In this document: positions 51,715 through 62,032 of the stretch, one piece after another
Layout: each line of letters begins with the position of its first letter
How positions within the stretch are numbered: the stretch's first letter is position 1
NCBI RefSeq assembly: GCF_014897985.1
Contig: NZ_JABUZA010000001.1
Location: forward strand, 124,001 to 188,000
Length of the DNA: 64,000 nucleotides
Source: Halomonas colorata
GTDB taxonomy: Bacteria > Pseudomonadota > Gammaproteobacteria > Pseudomonadales > Halomonadaceae
Direction of reading: 5' to 3'
Position numbers and translations under genes: made by a program
Notes under the pieces: generated by a model
What the model was told of the DNA's origin: nothing
What the model saw: only the letters and a program-made list of their open reading frames with translations
Database searches by the model: none

Positions 51715-54324
51715 ATGAGAAGCGCAGAGATTAGACAGGCTTTTTTATCCTTTTTTGAAGAGCAGGGACATACTATCGTCCCCACAGGCTCGCTGGTGCC
51801 GGGTAACGACCCCACACTGCTGTTTACCAATGCAGGCATGGTGCCGTTCAAGGATGTCTTCCTTGGCCGCGATCCACGCCCCTATGTGCGTGCAACTTCT
51901 GCCCAGCGCTGTGTGCGCGCGGGGGGGAAGCATAATGATCTGGACAACGTCGGCTACACGGCGCGCCACCATACGTTTTTCGAAATGCTGGGTAACTTCA
52001 GCTTTGGCGATTACTTCAAGCATGATGCCATTCGCTTCGCGTGGACATTTTTAACCGAAACTTTAGGACTTCCCAAAGAGAAGCTTTGGGTGACGGTACA
52101 CATTAGCGACGACGAAGCCGAGCGGATCTGGAAAGACGAAATCGGTATTGATCCGGAACGCTTCTCCAGGCTGGATGAAGATAATTTCTGGCAGATGGGC
52201 GATACCGGCCCTTGCGGCCCCAGCTCGGAAATCTTCTTTGATCATGGTCCTGACGTATGGGGCGGACCTCCCGGCAGTGCCGATGAAGATGGCGACCGCT
52301 ATATCGAGATCTGGAACCTGGTCTTCATGCAGTTTGACCGCGACGCCCAGGGTACGCTGAACCCGCTGCCTAAGCCGTCTATCGATACCGGCATGGGCCT
52401 TGAGCGGGTCGCCGCGGTAATGCAGGGCGTTCACTCCAACTACGAGATCGACCTGTTCCAGAACCTGCTTCAGGCGGCCGCCAAAGCGACCGGACATGCG
52501 GATACCGCGACACCTTCGCTGCGCGTTATTGCAGACCACATTCGTTCGTGTGCTTTCCTGATTGCCGACGGTGTACTGCCGTCTAACGAAGGCCGTGGCT
52601 ACGTGCTGCGGCGTATTATCCGTCGGGCAATTCGCCATGGCCACAAGCTGGGCGCGACCAAGCCGTTCTTCCATATGCTTGTGGATGCGCTGGATGCCGA
52701 GATGGGCAAAGCCTACCCTGAGCTTCGTGAGGCGCGTGCGCAGATTGCCCGCGTTCTATTGAAAGAAGAAGAGCAGTTTGCCCGTACCCTTGACCACGGA
52801 ATGGGATTGCTGAACGCGGCGCTTGAAGAGCTTGAGGGCAATATGCTCTCCGGTGAAACGGTATTTAAGCTTTACGATACCTACGGCTTCCCGTTTGATC
52901 TCACTGCCGATGTTTGCCGCGAGCGTAACGTCACGCTGGATGAAGAAGGTTTCCAGCGTGAGCTTGAAGCGCAGCGTGAGCGTGCTCGTGCTGCCAGCCA
53001 GTTCGGTGCCGACTACAGTGCCTCTATCGAGCTTGACGGCGAAACCAGCTTTACCGGCTATGACCGTCTGGAAGACCAGTCCACCGTAACCGCCATTGTG
53101 GATAGCGAAGGCAATGCCCTGGCGGCGCTGGAAGCCGGCCAGAAGGGCACCGTGGTGCTGGATCGTACGCCGTTTTACGGTGAGTCCGGCGGCCAGGTAG
53201 GCGATACCGGCTACTTATATGTGGAAGGCGGCCGCTTTCAGGTCACCGACACGCAAAAGCAGAGCGGTCATCACCTGCATCAGGGTGTCATGGTGGAGGG
53301 CGCGCTTAACGTTGGCGCAAGCGTGAAAGGGCAGGTCGATGCCAGCCTGCGCTCGGCAACGATCCGCAACCACTCAGCCACCCACCTGCTGCATAAAGCC
53401 CTGCGTATGGTGCTGGGTGATCACGTTCAGCAGAAAGGCTCGCTGGTCAATGCTGAGCGTCTGCGCTTTGACTTTAGCCATTTTGAGCCAATGACCGCCG
53501 AGCAGTTAGCGGAAGTTGAGCGCCTGGTAAATGAGCAGATTCTTGCCAATGCGCCAACGAAAACCGAGCAGATGAGCCTGGATCAAGCCAAGGCTAAAGG
53601 CGCGGCCGCGCTGTTTGAAGCCAAATACGCGGAAAACGTACGCGTGTTGACCATTGGTGCAGACGGCTTCTCTATTGAGCTGTGTGGCGGTACCCACGTA
53701 AGCCGAAGTGGTGATATCGGCTGTTGCCACATTATCAGCGAAGTCGGTATCGCATCCGGCGTTCGCCGGATTGAAGCTATTACCGGCGAGAATGCACTGG
53801 CCTACTTCCGTGAGCAGGAAGCCCGCGTGCAGCGTCTGGGCGAGCGTTTGAAAACCAAGCCTGAGCAGGTCGAAGGCCGCGTCGAGTCGCTAGTTGAGCG
53901 TAACCGCAGCCTGGAAAAAGAGCTTGAACAGTTAAAAGCCAAGCTTGCCAGCGCCGCAGGCAGCGATATGTTGAGCCAGGCGCAAGAGATCCACGGCGTT
54001 AAGCTGCTGGCGACCCAGCTGGAAGGCGTTTCCGGTAAAGATCTGCGCGGCGTGCTCGATCAGCTGAAAAATAAAATCGGCTCAGGCGTGATTATCCTGG
54101 GTGTGGCTGATAAGGCTGCCGGTAAAGTCAGCCTAATTGCAGGCGTGACGCAGGATCTTACCCAACGTGTGAAGGCGGGTGAGCTGGTTAACCATGTTGC
54201 CTCGCAGGTAGGAGGTAAAGGTGGTGGCCGTGCCGACATGGCGCAGGCAGGGGGCAGCCAGCCAGATGGCTTACCCGACGCCTTGAGCAGTGTCCCGGCG
54301 TGGCTTGAAAATATACTTAGCTAA
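51715..54324 (+). CDS. alaS: Alanyl-tRNA synthetase
   Basis: It charges tRNA-Ala. It has 869 residues: class II catalytic domain (motif 1 near residues 33-60, [24 protein letters not shown]), tRNA-recognition domain, editing domain with the zinc-binding [12 protein letters not shown] and CGGTHV, and the C-terminal C-Ala domain with [19 protein letters not shown]. It is followed by a terminator, then lysC. Confidence 0.97.
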   Translation: MRSAEIRQAFLSFFEEQGHTIVPTGSLVPGNDPTLLFTNAGMVPFKDVFLGRDPRPYVRATSAQRCVRAGGKHNDLDNVGYTARHHTFFEMLGNFSFGDYFKHDAIRFAWTFLTETLGLPKEKLWVTVHISDDEAERIWKDEIGIDPERFSRLDEDNFWQMGDTGPCGPSSEIFFDHGPDVWGGPPGSADEDGDRYIEIWNLVFMQFDRDAQGTLNPLPKPSIDTGMGLERVAAVMQGVHSNYEIDLFQNLLQAAAKATGHADTATPSLRVIADHIRSCAFLIADGVLPSNEGRGYVLRRIIRRAIRHGHKLGATKPFFHMLVDALDAEMGKAYPELREARAQIARVLLKEEEQFARTLDHGMGLLNAALEELEGNMLSGETVFKLYDTYGFPFDLTADVCRERNVTLDEEGFQRELEAQRERARAASQFGADYSASIELDGETSFTGYDRLEDQSTVTAIVDSEGNALAALEAGQKGTVVLDRTPFYGESGGQVGDTGYLYVEGGRFQVTDTQKQSGHHLHQGVMVEGALNVGASVKGQVDASLRSATIRNHSATHLLHKALRMVLGDHVQQKGSLVNAERLRFDFSHFEPMTAEQLAEVERLVNEQILANAPTKTEQMSLDQAKAKGAAALFEAKYAENVRVLTIGADGFSIELCGGTHVSRSGDIGCCHIISEVGIASGVRRIEAITGENALAYFREQEARVQRLGERLKTKPEQVEGRVESLVERNRSLEKELEQLKAKLASAAGSDMLSQAQEIHGVKLLATQLEGVSGKDLRGVLDQLKNKIGSGVIILGVADKAAGKVSLIAGVTQDLTQRVKAGELVNHVASQVGGKGGGRADMAQAGGSQPDGLPDALSSVPAWLENILS

Positions 54325-54328
54325 ACCC

Positions 54329-54360
54329 AAGGCCGGTGGCATTATAGCGACCGGCCTTTT
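54329..54360 (+). terminator. Terminator after alaS
   Basis: AAGGCCGGT and ACCGGCCTT form a nine-pair stem, followed by TTTTG. Confidence 0.8.
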
Positions 54361-54415
54361 GTTCATTTAAATTACGTTTCATCCTCCATTCCCGAACGAA
54401 TAGGAAAAACGGCAT

Positions 54416-55666
54416 ATGGCACTATACGTACAGAAGTTCGGCGGCACCTCGGTGGGCTCTGTCGACCGTATTAAGGCCGTAGCGGAAAAGGTTAAAGGCT
54501 TTCGTGATCAGGGACACCAGATCGTCGTGGTGGTCTCTGCAATGAGCGGAGAGACTAACCGACTAACCGATATGGCCCATGCGTTAAATGAGGACCCCGC
54601 CCCGCGTGAGATGGATATGCTGCTCTCAACCGGTGAGCAGGTAACGATTTCGCTTCTTGCCATGGCGCTTCAGCAGATCGGCGTGCCGGCGACCTCGCAC
54701 ACGGGGGCCCAGATCGGTATTCATACCGACAGCGCGCATACCAAGGCGCGTATCCAACGCATTGAAACCGATGATCTTAAAGCCGATCTTGATGCTGGAC
54801 AGGTAGTGGTCGTCGCGGGTTTTCAAGGCGTTGATGAAGAAGGCAATATCACAACGCTTGGCCGTGGTGGCTCCGATACTACCGGTGTTGCACTAGCCGC
54901 TGCGCTTAATGCGGACGAGTGTCAGATTTATACTGATGTCGATGGGGTTTACACCACTGATCCCCGCGTGTGCACTAAAGCGCAGCGTCTGGAAAGCATT
55001 ACGGTTGAAGAAATGCTCGAGCTTGCAAGCCTGGGCTCTAAAGTACTGCAAATCCGTGCCGTAGAGTTTGCCGGCAAATACAACGTTCCCCTGCGGGTAC
55101 TGTCGAGCTTTGAAGATGGCCCCGGTACCTTAATTGTTGCAGATTCTGACCAAGACGAGGACTCCATGGAAGAACCGCTGATCTCAGGAATCGCGTTTAC
55201 CAAAAACGAAGCCAAACTGACCCTGCTCCATACCCCTGATGTTCCGGGTGTTGCCTCACGTATTCTGGGTCCTATCGCCGATGCCAATATCGAAGTCGAT
55301 ATGATCGTGCAGAACGTGGCGCCGGCAGGTGATTACACCGATTTCACCTTTACGGTTGCCAAAGGCGATTACAAAGCCACCAAGAAGCTGATCGAAGAAA
55401 CCGTCATTCCCGATTTGGGCGGTGGTGAGCTGCGTGGCGATGATAATATCGCTAAAGTATCCCTGGTCGGTGTCGGCATGCGCTCGCATGCAGGCGTTGC
55501 CTCGAAAATGTTCCGTGTATTGGCCGACGAAAACGTCAATATTCGTATGGTTTCCACCTCTGAGATTAAAATTTCAGTCGTGATTGATGAAAAGCATATG
55601 GAATTAGCAGTTAATGCCTTACACAAAGCATTTGGTTTGGATAAAGCAAATATAGAATCTGAATAA
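54416..55666 (+). CDS. lysC: Aspartate kinase
   Basis: It phosphorylates aspartate, the first step to lysine, threonine, methionine and, in halophiles, ectoine. It has 416 residues: the kinase domain begins with VQKFGGTSVGSVDRI and has the TTLGRGGSDTTGVALAAAL site, followed by two ACT domains (from about residue 265) that allow feedback inhibition by lysine and/or threonine. It lies upstream of csrA, an arrangement shared with Pseudomonas. Confidence 0.96.
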   Translation: MALYVQKFGGTSVGSVDRIKAVAEKVKGFRDQGHQIVVVVSAMSGETNRLTDMAHALNEDPAPREMDMLLSTGEQVTISLLAMALQQIGVPATSHTGAQIGIHTDSAHTKARIQRIETDDLKADLDAGQVVVVAGFQGVDEEGNITTLGRGGSDTTGVALAAALNADECQIYTDVDGVYTTDPRVCTKAQRLESITVEEMLELASLGSKVLQIRAVEFAGKYNVPLRVLSSFEDGPGTLIVADSDQDEDSMEEPLISGIAFTKNEAKLTLLHTPDVPGVASRILGPIADANIEVDMIVQNVAPAGDYTDFTFTVAKGDYKATKKLIEETVIPDLGGGELRGDDNIAKVSLVGVGMRSHAGVASKMFRVLADENVNIRMVSTSEIKISVVIDEKHMELAVNALHKAFGLDKANIESE

Positions 55667-55858
55667 CATTTATGCCTTAAACCTTCTACGCTGAAGAGGT
55701 ACTCGCTACCGTTGGTGGTGAGCTTTCTTTCAACGGGAGGTTTAGGTGTCATGGAGCCAGAGCCATTGGTGAAGGCGCTGCTATGCCGCATAATGGCGTA
55801 GTGGCGCTTCTGGCGGACACAACCCGTTGTATAAAAACGTCTGAGAAGGAGATCAGCC
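55667..55858 (+). promoter_or_regulatory. csrA leader with candidate CsrA-binding sites
   Basis: This 192-bp stretch before csrA has four GGA motifs (55736, 55753, 55815, and 55848 inside the AAGGAG ribosome site). Such spacing, with one site over the ribosome site, is what CsrA uses to repress its own translation in E. coli. A 16-codon open frame (55751-55801) after GGGAGG could be a leader peptide but has no other support. Confidence 0.4.
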
Positions 55859-56047
55859 ATGCTCATCCTAACCCGCCGTGTTGGCGAAACGCTGATGATC
55901 GGTGATGAAATCACCGTCACAGTGCTAGGTGTGAAAGGTAACCAGGTACGTATTGGCGTTAACGCGCCGAAAGACGTTGCTGTACACCGTGAAGAGATTT
56001 ATCAGCGCATTCAGCGTGAGCGCAATAGTGAAAGCGAAACAGAGTAA
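55859..56047 (+). CDS. csrA: Carbon storage regulator CsrA/RsmA
   Basis: A small dimeric RNA-binding protein (62 residues) that blocks or stabilises mRNAs by binding GGA motifs. The sequence [20 protein letters not shown] and [22 protein letters not shown] is almost invariant; the RNA-contacting Leu4, Arg6, Arg7 and Arg44-region residues are present. AAGGAG sits seven bases before the ATG. The lysC-csrA-tRNA-Ser-tRNA-Arg order is conserved in related bacteria. Its antagonist RNA is predicted at 44178-44350. Confidence 0.98.
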   Translation: MLILTRRVGETLMIGDEITVTVLGVKGNQVRIGVNAPKDVAVHREEIYQRIQRERNSESETE

Positions 56048-56172
56048 ATGGCCGCCTTTATTACGCCTACTACAGGGCGTCTAAACGGCAAACTAAAGCC
56101 GGTGCGAAAAAAAATCGACATAAGTATGGACAGCAGCTGCTGAAATCGGTAATATTCGCGCCGTGCCGTTGA

Positions 56173-56265
56173 GGAGAGGTGGCCGAGTGGCTGAAGGCGC
56201 TCCCCTGCTAAGGGAGTATAGGGTTTATAGCCCTATCGAGGGTTCGAATCCCTCTCTCTCCGCCA
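56173..56265 (+). tRNA. tRNA-Ser (GCT)
   Basis: A 93-base type II tRNA with a GGAGAGG acceptor arm, a long variable arm, GGTTCGAATCC in the T-arm, and encoded CCA. The anticodon GCT at 56207-56209 reads AGC and AGU codons. Confidence 0.96.
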
Positions 56266-56282
56266 ATAGCACAATAGAAGAT

Positions 56283-56359
56283 GCGCCCGTAGCTCAGCTG
56301 GATAGAGTACCTGACTACGAATCAGGGGGTCGGAGGTTCGAATCCTCCCGGGCGCGCCA
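56283..56359 (+). tRNA. tRNA-Arg (ACG), first copy
   Basis: A 77-base tRNA with GCGCCCG acceptor arm, AGCTCAGCTGGATAGAG D-arm, GGTTCGAATCC T-arm and encoded CCA. The anticodon ACG (56317-56319) is expected to be modified to ICG and read CGU, CGC and CGA. Confidence 0.96.
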
Positions 56360-56422
56360 TCTTCTAACTTGATGTAAAGCATTAAGTCACTATGTACTTT
56401 GTAAGCACTTGCATCACCTAAA

Positions 56423-56499
56423 GCGCCCGTAGCTCAGCTGGATAGAGTACCTGACTACGAATCAGGGGGTCGGAGGTTCGAATCCTCCCGGGCGCGCCA
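56423..56499 (+). tRNA. tRNA-Arg (ACG), second copy
   Basis: An identical copy of the preceding tRNA-Arg, 140 bp further on. The two are probably co-transcribed with tRNA-Ser and perhaps csrA. Confidence 0.96.
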
Positions 56500-56506
56500 G
56501 ATTTCA

Positions 56507-56537
56507 AACCCGTTCTCTTCAATGAGAGCGGGTTTTC
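56507..56537 (+). terminator. Terminator of the tRNA cluster
   Basis: AACCCGTTCTC and GAGAGCGGGTT form an 11-pair stem with one G-U pair, followed by TTTTCTG. Confidence 0.8.
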
Positions 56538-56587
56538 TGTTTCTAGCCTGATCGTGGCGGCTCGCGCCACGTTCTTGGATCGTTTAG

Positions 56588-56620
56588 AGCGCCCCGCGTA
56601 TTGCGAGGGCGCTTTTTTTT
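56588..56620 (+). terminator. Second terminator after the tRNA cluster
   Basis: AGCGCCCCGC and GCGAGGGCGCT pair with one bulged A, followed by eight T. It backs up the first terminator and faces the dusC stop. Confidence 0.8.
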
Positions 56621-56630
56621 GTCCAGAGGG

Positions 56631-57638
56631 TTAGATGCTGACAGCGAGCCGCTCAGCAGGCGTTGTATCAGGCACCAAGCTTTGAAGCAGGGTGTCCAGG
56701 TCGGTTAGGCGTTTAACGCGCTGAAAATGCTGGTTGGCCTCTTCATTGCCTTGACGCATTTGGGCAAGCCACTGTTTCACCAGTGACACCACGATGCGGT
56801 CAGGCAAATGTTGGCGCTGTAGGCGAGCGTACTCTTTGATCACGCTGGCGCGCATCGGCCATGTCGTTTCAGGCAACCGCTCGCCGGTTTGCTGCCAATG
56901 CCGAATGCGTGGCGCAAGCCAGGGGTCGGCTAGCGCGCTACGCCCTAGCATCACATCAGAGCAGCCTGACAGCGTACGCGCTTTCCAGTACGCCTCCAGC
57001 GTCCAGATATCCCCATTGGCGACCACCGGTATCGACACTTGCTGACGCACCCGGCCAATCCACTCCCAATGCGCTGGCGGGCGATAGCCTTCATCGCGTG
57101 TACGCCCATGCACTACCAGCCGGGAGGCGCCGCCCGCCTGAGTCGCCTGGGCACAGGCGACCGCCAGCTGACGGTTGGAAAAGCCCAGACGAATCTTGGC
57201 GGTGACCGGTATCTGGCCTTCAAGAGCATCCGCTACCGCCTTGACTGCCTGATAGACGCGTTCAGGTCGGCGCAGAAGGGATGCGCCGCCATCGTGACGG
57301 TTAACCAGCTTGGCAGGGCAGCCAAAATTCAAATCCACGCTTAAAGCGCCCAACGCTAACGCCTGACGCGCGTTTTCGGCAAGAGCGGTTGGGTCAGAGC
57401 CAAGTAGCTGTAAATGCACAGGAATGCCGCTAGGGGTGGCTACCGGGCGTTTTTCAAGCTCAGGGCAGTGTTTATAGAACACCCGGGGCGGAAGGCGCGT
57501 ATCAACGACGCGCACAAATTCTGTGACGGTCCAATCAAAGCCAGCCCGACGCGTTAATAAATCGCGGGTAAGGGCATCAATAACGCCCTCCATCGGAGCG
57601 AGACCTATCTTTCCACTTTGTAGTAAATTAACAACCAT
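56631..57638 (-). CDS. dusC: tRNA-dihydrouridine(16) synthase
   Basis: This FMN enzyme reduces uridine in tRNA D-loops. It has 335 residues in a TIM-barrel plus helical domain. LAPMEGVIDALTRDLL, LQLLGSDP, SVDLNFGCPAKLVNRHDGGASLLRRPE and VHGRTRDEGYRPPAHWEWI are family blocks; the NRH(D)GGASLL pattern fits the DusC (U16) subgroup. The catalytic Cys is in NFGCPA. An in-frame GTG at 57647 could also start it; neither start has a strong ribosome site. Confidence 0.9.
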   Translation of the reverse strand: MVVNLLQSGKIGLAPMEGVIDALTRDLLTRRAGFDWTVTEFVRVVDTRLPPRVFYKHCPELEKRPVATPSGIPVHLQLLGSDPTALAENARQALALGALSVDLNFGCPAKLVNRHDGGASLLRRPERVYQAVKAVADALEGQIPVTAKIRLGFSNRQLAVACAQATQAGGASRLVVHGRTRDEGYRPPAHWEWIGRVRQQVSIPVVANGDIWTLEAYWKARTLSGCSDVMLGRSALADPWLAPRIRHWQQTGERLPETTWPMRASVIKEYARLQRQHLPDRIVVSLVKQWLAQMRQGNEEANQHFQRVKRLTDLDTLLQSLVPDTTPAERLAVSI

Positions 57639-57764
57639 GACTTCCACTATGGCGCGATTGCAATCTATGCTGAGTGTGGCAGGTTAGAGTATTACTTACA
57701 TTACGCCAAGGAGCTTTTATAGGACTTTGGCACATGATTAGCGCCTAATAACAGGAGAGGGGTT

Positions 57765-58022
57765 ATGCAGGATTCAGAGCTGCTCCAGGAAGGCCTTGCC
57801 ATTATGGGCTTGGGGATGGGGTTTGTTTTTGTTTTCCTTACGGTTTTAGTCATCAGTGTCACGCTGTTGTCAAAACTGATGGGGCGTTTTCAGCCGCTGC
57901 CCACACCGGTCATGCCGGCGCCGCAGAGTGTACGCACGCCTGCACAGGCCGATACGGATGCCGAAGTGAAGGCAGCGATCAGTGCTGCAGTGCATCGTTA
58001 CCGTTCTTCGCCGTCGAAATAA
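57765..58022 (+). CDS. oadG: Oxaloacetate decarboxylase gamma subunit
   Basis: The small membrane subunit (85 residues) holds the Na+-pumping complex together and binds Zn2+. It has one membrane helix (about 12-36) and a Pro/Ala-rich cytoplasmic tail, the usual design. AGGAGAGGGG precedes the ATG. It starts oadGAB. Confidence 0.92.
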   Translation: MQDSELLQEGLAIMGLGMGFVFVFLTVLVISVTLLSKLMGRFQPLPTPVMPAPQSVRTPAQADTDAEVKAAISAAVHRYRSSPSK

Positions 58023-58113
58023 GCGACACGCATTTTGTTCGCTGCGACAATTAAATCGGCTTTTTTTGTTAGTTTTACTACATATCTATAATTTTAACGT
58101 GTGAGCTATCGCC

Positions 58114-59928
58114 ATGAACGAGACAAAACGCCCGCTGGGGATTACCGATGTTGTGCTGCGTGACGCCCATCAGTCGCTGTTTGCAACCCGACTGCGTCTT
58201 GAAGACATGCTGCCTATTGCCGAAAAACTGGACCGTGTCGGCTATTGGTCGCTTGAAACCTGGGGCGGCGCTACCTTCGACGCGTGTATTCGTTATCTGG
58301 GCGAAGACCCATGGGAGCGTATCCGGGCGCTAAAAGAAGCCATGCCTAACACGCCGCAGGCGATGCTGTTACGCGGCCAGAATCTGCTTGGCTATCGCCA
58401 CTACGCTGACGATGTAGTCGACAAATTTGTCGAACGTGCCAAGACTAACGGCGTGGACGTTTTTCGTGTGTTTGACGCCATGAATGACCCCCGAAATCTG
58501 GAGCGTGCCATTAAAGCGGTGCGTCAGGTGGGTGGGCATGCCCAAGGGACCATTTCCTATACGGTCAGTCCGGTACATACCCTGGATAGCTGGGTCGATC
58601 TTGCAAATACTATTGCGGCAATGGGCGCAGACTCGTTGGCTATCAAGGATATGGCGGGACTGTTAACGCCCTACACGGCGTTTGAGCTGGTAACCCGTCT
58701 GAAGAAAAACCTGTCTATTCCAGTCCATCTACACTGCCACGCTACTACCGGGCTTTCTACCTCGACCATTCTTAAGGCGGTAGAAGCCGGTATTGATAAC
58801 GTGGATACCGCTATTTCCTCCATGTCGATGACCTATGGCCATAGCCCCACTGAGTCCGTTGTGGCGATGCTCAAAGACACCGGCCGCGATACCGGGCTGG
58901 ATCTTGAGCTGCTGGAAGATATTGCCGGTTACTTCCGTGAGGTGCGCAAAAAGTACGCGGCTTTTGAAGGCTCGCTACGCGGCATTGATTCGCGCATTCT
59001 CGTGGCTCAGGTGCCCGGTGGCATGCTGACCAATATGGAAGGCCAGCTCAAAGAGCAGGGCGCCGGTGATAAGCTGGATGATGTGCTCAGCGAGATTCCG
59101 CGTGTGCGCGAAGACCTGGGGTTTATTCCTCTGGTGACGCCGACGTCGCAGATTGTCGGCACCCAGGCGGTCATGAATGTCATGATGGGCGAGCGTTACA
59201 AATCAATTTCTAAAGAAGTTCAGGCGCTGCTTAAAGGCGAGTATGGCGCGGCGCCCGCACCGTTTGATACCGAACTTCAGGCCCGCGTACTGGAAGGCGG
59301 TCAGCCAATCACCTGCCGTCCGGCGGATAATCTTACGCCTGAGATGGACAAGTTGGCGGCGGAGCTTAAGCAGAAAGCCAGTGCCGACAACGTGCGTTTG
59401 GCAGAAGGGGAACGCGAGATTGACGATGTTTTAACCTACGCGCTGTTCCCGCAAATTGGCCTGAAATTTCTTAAAAACCGCGATAACCCCGAGGCCTTCG
59501 AGCCCGCGCCTCAGGCGGCAGAAAACCAGCCCACCAAGGCCCCGGTAGCCCCCCAAGCCAGTACGCAAGTGGCGGCGCGCGGCCCTGAAACCTACACCGT
59601 AAAGCTCAACGGCAAAGCGTTTGTGGTGGAAGTTTCTGAAGGCGGCGATATTGGTCAGGTGCAAGAGCAAGCCGCTCCTGCGGCAAGTGCAGCGCCAGCA
59701 CCGGCGGTTGAAAGTAGCGGTGAGCGTATCGAGGCACCGCTTGCCGGCAATATTTTCAAAGTGAACGTACGCCCAGGCGATCAGGTGGCGGAAGGGGATG
59801 TGGTGATCATCCTTGAAGCAATGAAAATGGAAACCGAAATCCGCGCCAGCAGTGCCGGCACGGTATCGAAAGTTAACGTTAGCGAAGGTGACAGCGTAGC
59901 TGTTGGTGACGCACTGATTGAGCTTTAA
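58114..59928 (+). CDS. oadA: Oxaloacetate decarboxylase alpha subunit
   Basis: This cytoplasmic carboxyltransferase moves CO2 from oxaloacetate to biotin. It has 604 residues: an N-terminal TIM-barrel with [17 protein letters not shown] and the metal-binding HCHATTGLS, a PYC/OADA conserved domain, an Ala/Pro/Gln-rich linker (about 465-535) and a C-terminal biotinyl domain with EAMKMETEI, where Lys571 is the biotin site. It pairs with OadB, which decarboxylates the biotin and pumps Na+. Confidence 0.96.
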   Translation: MNETKRPLGITDVVLRDAHQSLFATRLRLEDMLPIAEKLDRVGYWSLETWGGATFDACIRYLGEDPWERIRALKEAMPNTPQAMLLRGQNLLGYRHYADDVVDKFVERAKTNGVDVFRVFDAMNDPRNLERAIKAVRQVGGHAQGTISYTVSPVHTLDSWVDLANTIAAMGADSLAIKDMAGLLTPYTAFELVTRLKKNLSIPVHLHCHATTGLSTSTILKAVEAGIDNVDTAISSMSMTYGHSPTESVVAMLKDTGRDTGLDLELLEDIAGYFREVRKKYAAFEGSLRGIDSRILVAQVPGGMLTNMEGQLKEQGAGDKLDDVLSEIPRVREDLGFIPLVTPTSQIVGTQAVMNVMMGERYKSISKEVQALLKGEYGAAPAPFDTELQARVLEGGQPITCRPADNLTPEMDKLAAELKQKASADNVRLAEGEREIDDVLTYALFPQIGLKFLKNRDNPEAFEPAPQAAENQPTKAPVAPQASTQVAARGPETYTVKLNGKAFVVEVSEGGDIGQVQEQAAPAASAAPAPAVESSGERIEAPLAGNIFKVNVRPGDQVAEGDVVIILEAMKMETEIRASSAGTVSKVNVSEGDSVAVGDALIEL

Positions 59929-59941
59929 GGGCATATCGGGA

Positions 59942-61264
59942 ATGGAAAAATTAATCACCTTATGGGAAGGCTCTGGGCTTTATAATCTTGAGCTTGGTCA
60001 GGCGGTCATGATCGGGGTCGGGCTACTGCTGCTTTATTTGGCGATCCATAAGAAATTTGAGCCGCTGCTGCTGGTGCCTATTGGCTTTGGGGGCATTCTT
60101 GCCAATATCCCCGAAGCCGGCCTTGCGATTTCAGCGCTGGATCAGGCCATTGAAGTGGCCAAGCCTGCCGTGCTTCAGCAGATTGGCGCAGCGCTCGGGG
60201 TCGCGCTAGATCCTTTGGCCGGTATTGAAGGCTGGCGTGAAGCGCTCAAGGCGCTGGCTCATAGCGACGTAGCGCCGGACCAATTGCGTGCCGCCAAAGA
60301 TGTTGCCGCGAGCGTCGGTTACAGTAATGGCATGCTGTATAACTTCTATACGGTTGCCATTGCCTCGGGCATTGCGCCGCTGCTGATCTTTATGGGCGTC
60401 GGCGCGATGACCGATTTTGGGCCGCTCCTTGCCAATCCGCGCACGCTGTTTTTAGGCGCGGCTGCTCAGTTTGGTATTTTCGCCACGCTGTTTGGCGCCG
60501 TTGTGCTGACCTCCATGGGCGTAATGGATTTCTCGCTTAATCAGGCAGCCGCGATCGGGATTATCGGCGGGGCAGATGGTCCAACGTCGATCTATGTCGC
60601 AAGCATGCTTGCCCCTGAGCTGTTGGGAGCGATCGCGGTGGCGGCCTATGCGTATATGGCGCTGGTGCCGCTGATTCAGCCGCCCATCATGCGGCTGTTG
60701 ACCACCGAAAAAGAGCGTCAGATCAAGATGACGCAGCTGCGTCCGGTGTCCAAGCTGGAAAAGATTGTTTTCCCGCTGATGCTGTTGATTCTTGTGGCGC
60801 TGTTCCTGCCCGACGCCGCACCGCTTCTCGGCATGTTCTGCTTTGGTAACCTGATGCGTGAGTGTGGCGTGGTCGAGCGGCTTTCCGATACCGCTCAGAA
60901 TGCGTTGATCAATATCGTAACAATCATCCTGGGGCTTTCGGTGGGCTCAAAGCTGATGGCCGAGAGTTTTCTGTCGGTTGAAACCTTGGGTATTCTGGGG
61001 TTGGGCATCGTGGCCTTCGGAATTGGCACGGCCGCCGGGGTATTAATGGCGAAGCTAATGAACCTGATGAGCCGTATGCCGATTAACCCACTGATTGGTG
61101 CCGCCGGCGTATCGGCAGTACCCATGGCTGCGCGGGTAGCCAATAAAGTCGGGCTTGAAGCGAATCCGCATAACTTCTTGCTGATGCATGCCATGGGCCC
61201 GAACGTGGCTGGTGTGATCGGTTCTGCCGTGGCTGCCGGGGTCATGATTAAATATTTGGGATAG
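59942..61264 (+). CDS. oadB: Oxaloacetate decarboxylase beta subunit (Na+ pump)
   Basis: This is an inner-membrane protein of 440 residues with about nine to eleven helices. It decarboxylates carboxybiotin and exports Na+. [18 protein letters not shown] contains the Asp essential for Na+ translocation in the family, and [25 protein letters not shown] and [19 protein letters not shown] are typical. The start at 59942 avoids overlap with oadA. A strong terminator follows. A Na+-exporting decarboxylase fits a marine or halophilic cell. Confidence 0.96.
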   Translation: MEKLITLWEGSGLYNLELGQAVMIGVGLLLLYLAIHKKFEPLLLVPIGFGGILANIPEAGLAISALDQAIEVAKPAVLQQIGAALGVALDPLAGIEGWREALKALAHSDVAPDQLRAAKDVAASVGYSNGMLYNFYTVAIASGIAPLLIFMGVGAMTDFGPLLANPRTLFLGAAAQFGIFATLFGAVVLTSMGVMDFSLNQAAAIGIIGGADGPTSIYVASMLAPELLGAIAVAAYAYMALVPLIQPPIMRLLTTEKERQIKMTQLRPVSKLEKIVFPLMLLILVALFLPDAAPLLGMFCFGNLMRECGVVERLSDTAQNALINIVTIILGLSVGSKLMAESFLSVETLGILGLGIVAFGIGTAAGVLMAKLMNLMSRMPINPLIGAAGVSAVPMAARVANKVGLEANPHNFLLMHAMGPNVAGVIGSAVAAGVMIKYLG

Positions 61265-61329
61265 GGCGGAGCTAGGCCCGGGACATATCGGAAATAGATC
61301 AGCGGGTGTAAACGTAATTACTCGCTACG

Positions 61330-61363
61330 CGGCTTACGGTTGACTCCGTAAGCCGTTTTTTTT
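61330..61363 (+). terminator. Terminator of oadGAB
   Basis: CGGCTTACGG and CCGTAAGCCG form a perfect 10-pair stem, followed by eight T. Confidence 0.93.
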
Positions 61364-61399
61364 GGAGGAGATTTGGGGGATAGTGGGCTTGGAATAGAA

Positions 61400-62032
61400 T
61401 CAAAAAGTGGGGGTAGTGACCGGGCTAACGTCCAGGGTGCACTTTAAGCGGTTTTCCAGCGGGGATAGGTCGAACGTGTGATCGCGAGGCCAGCCGATGG
61501 TTAGCTTGACGCCTTCGCCATCATAGTCGACCTGCTCAATGGGGATCATCTGCTCATCGCACCAAGCGCGGGCAATGGCTTCGCTGGCAAAGGTAAGGCG
61601 CAGCGCGTAGGCGTCTCGCTCGATCACTTCACGGGTTGGCAGGCTTTCCAGCGCATGGCTGACCGCTTGAGCATAGGCGCGAGCCAAGCCGCCGGTGCCG
61701 AGTTTGGTGCCCCCAAAGTAGCGAATTACCACGCAGCCAATTTCACCCAGCTGGCTGCCCTGAAGTACCTGATACATCGGCCTGCCCGCCGTGCCGCCCG
61801 GCTCACCATCATCCGAAAATCCAATCAACGTTTGCTCGCCGGGAGGCCCGGCTATATAGGCAGTGCAGTGGTGGCTGGCATTGGGATGGGCGGCTCTGGC
61901 GGCCTCAAGCAGCGCACCGAAAGCGCCAACGTCGGGCGCATGGCATAGCCACGCCAGAAACTGGCTCTTTTCGACGTCGATTTCAGCGGTGTGCCACTGC
62001 GCGGCAGGTAAATCCGGGACTCGGTAACGCAA
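61400..62032 (-). CDS. yigZ: YigZ/IMPACT family protein
   Basis: A 210-residue protein of the IMPACT family (N-terminal UPF0029, C-terminal DUF1949). Signature blocks are KSQFLAWLCHAPD, ASHHCTAYIAG, GFSDDGEPGGTAGRPMYQVLQG and VVIRYFGGTKLGTGGLARAYAQA. Its function is not settled; eukaryotic IMPACT affects translation control, and the bacterial protein is thought to act on RNA or the ribosome. The start is a TTG touching the stop of the upstream gene (TGATTG) with GGAG in range, so it is read by coupling with the S24-like gene. Confidence 0.88.
   Translation of the reverse strand: MRYRVPDLPAAQWHTAEIDVEKSQFLAWLCHAPDVGAFGALLEAARAAHPNASHHCTAYIAGPPGEQTLIGFSDDGEPGGTAGRPMYQVLQGSQLGEIGCVVIRYFGGTKLGTGGLARAYAQAVSHALESLPTREVIERDAYALRLTFASEAIARAWCDEQMIPIEQVDYDGEGVKLTIGWPRDHTFDLSPLENRLKCTLDVSPVTTPTF

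Noticed and set aside
55751..55801. 16-codon leader peptide before csrA
   Set aside because: A GGGAGG lies 10 bases upstream, but the spacing is long and there is no other support; mentioned only within the leader feature.
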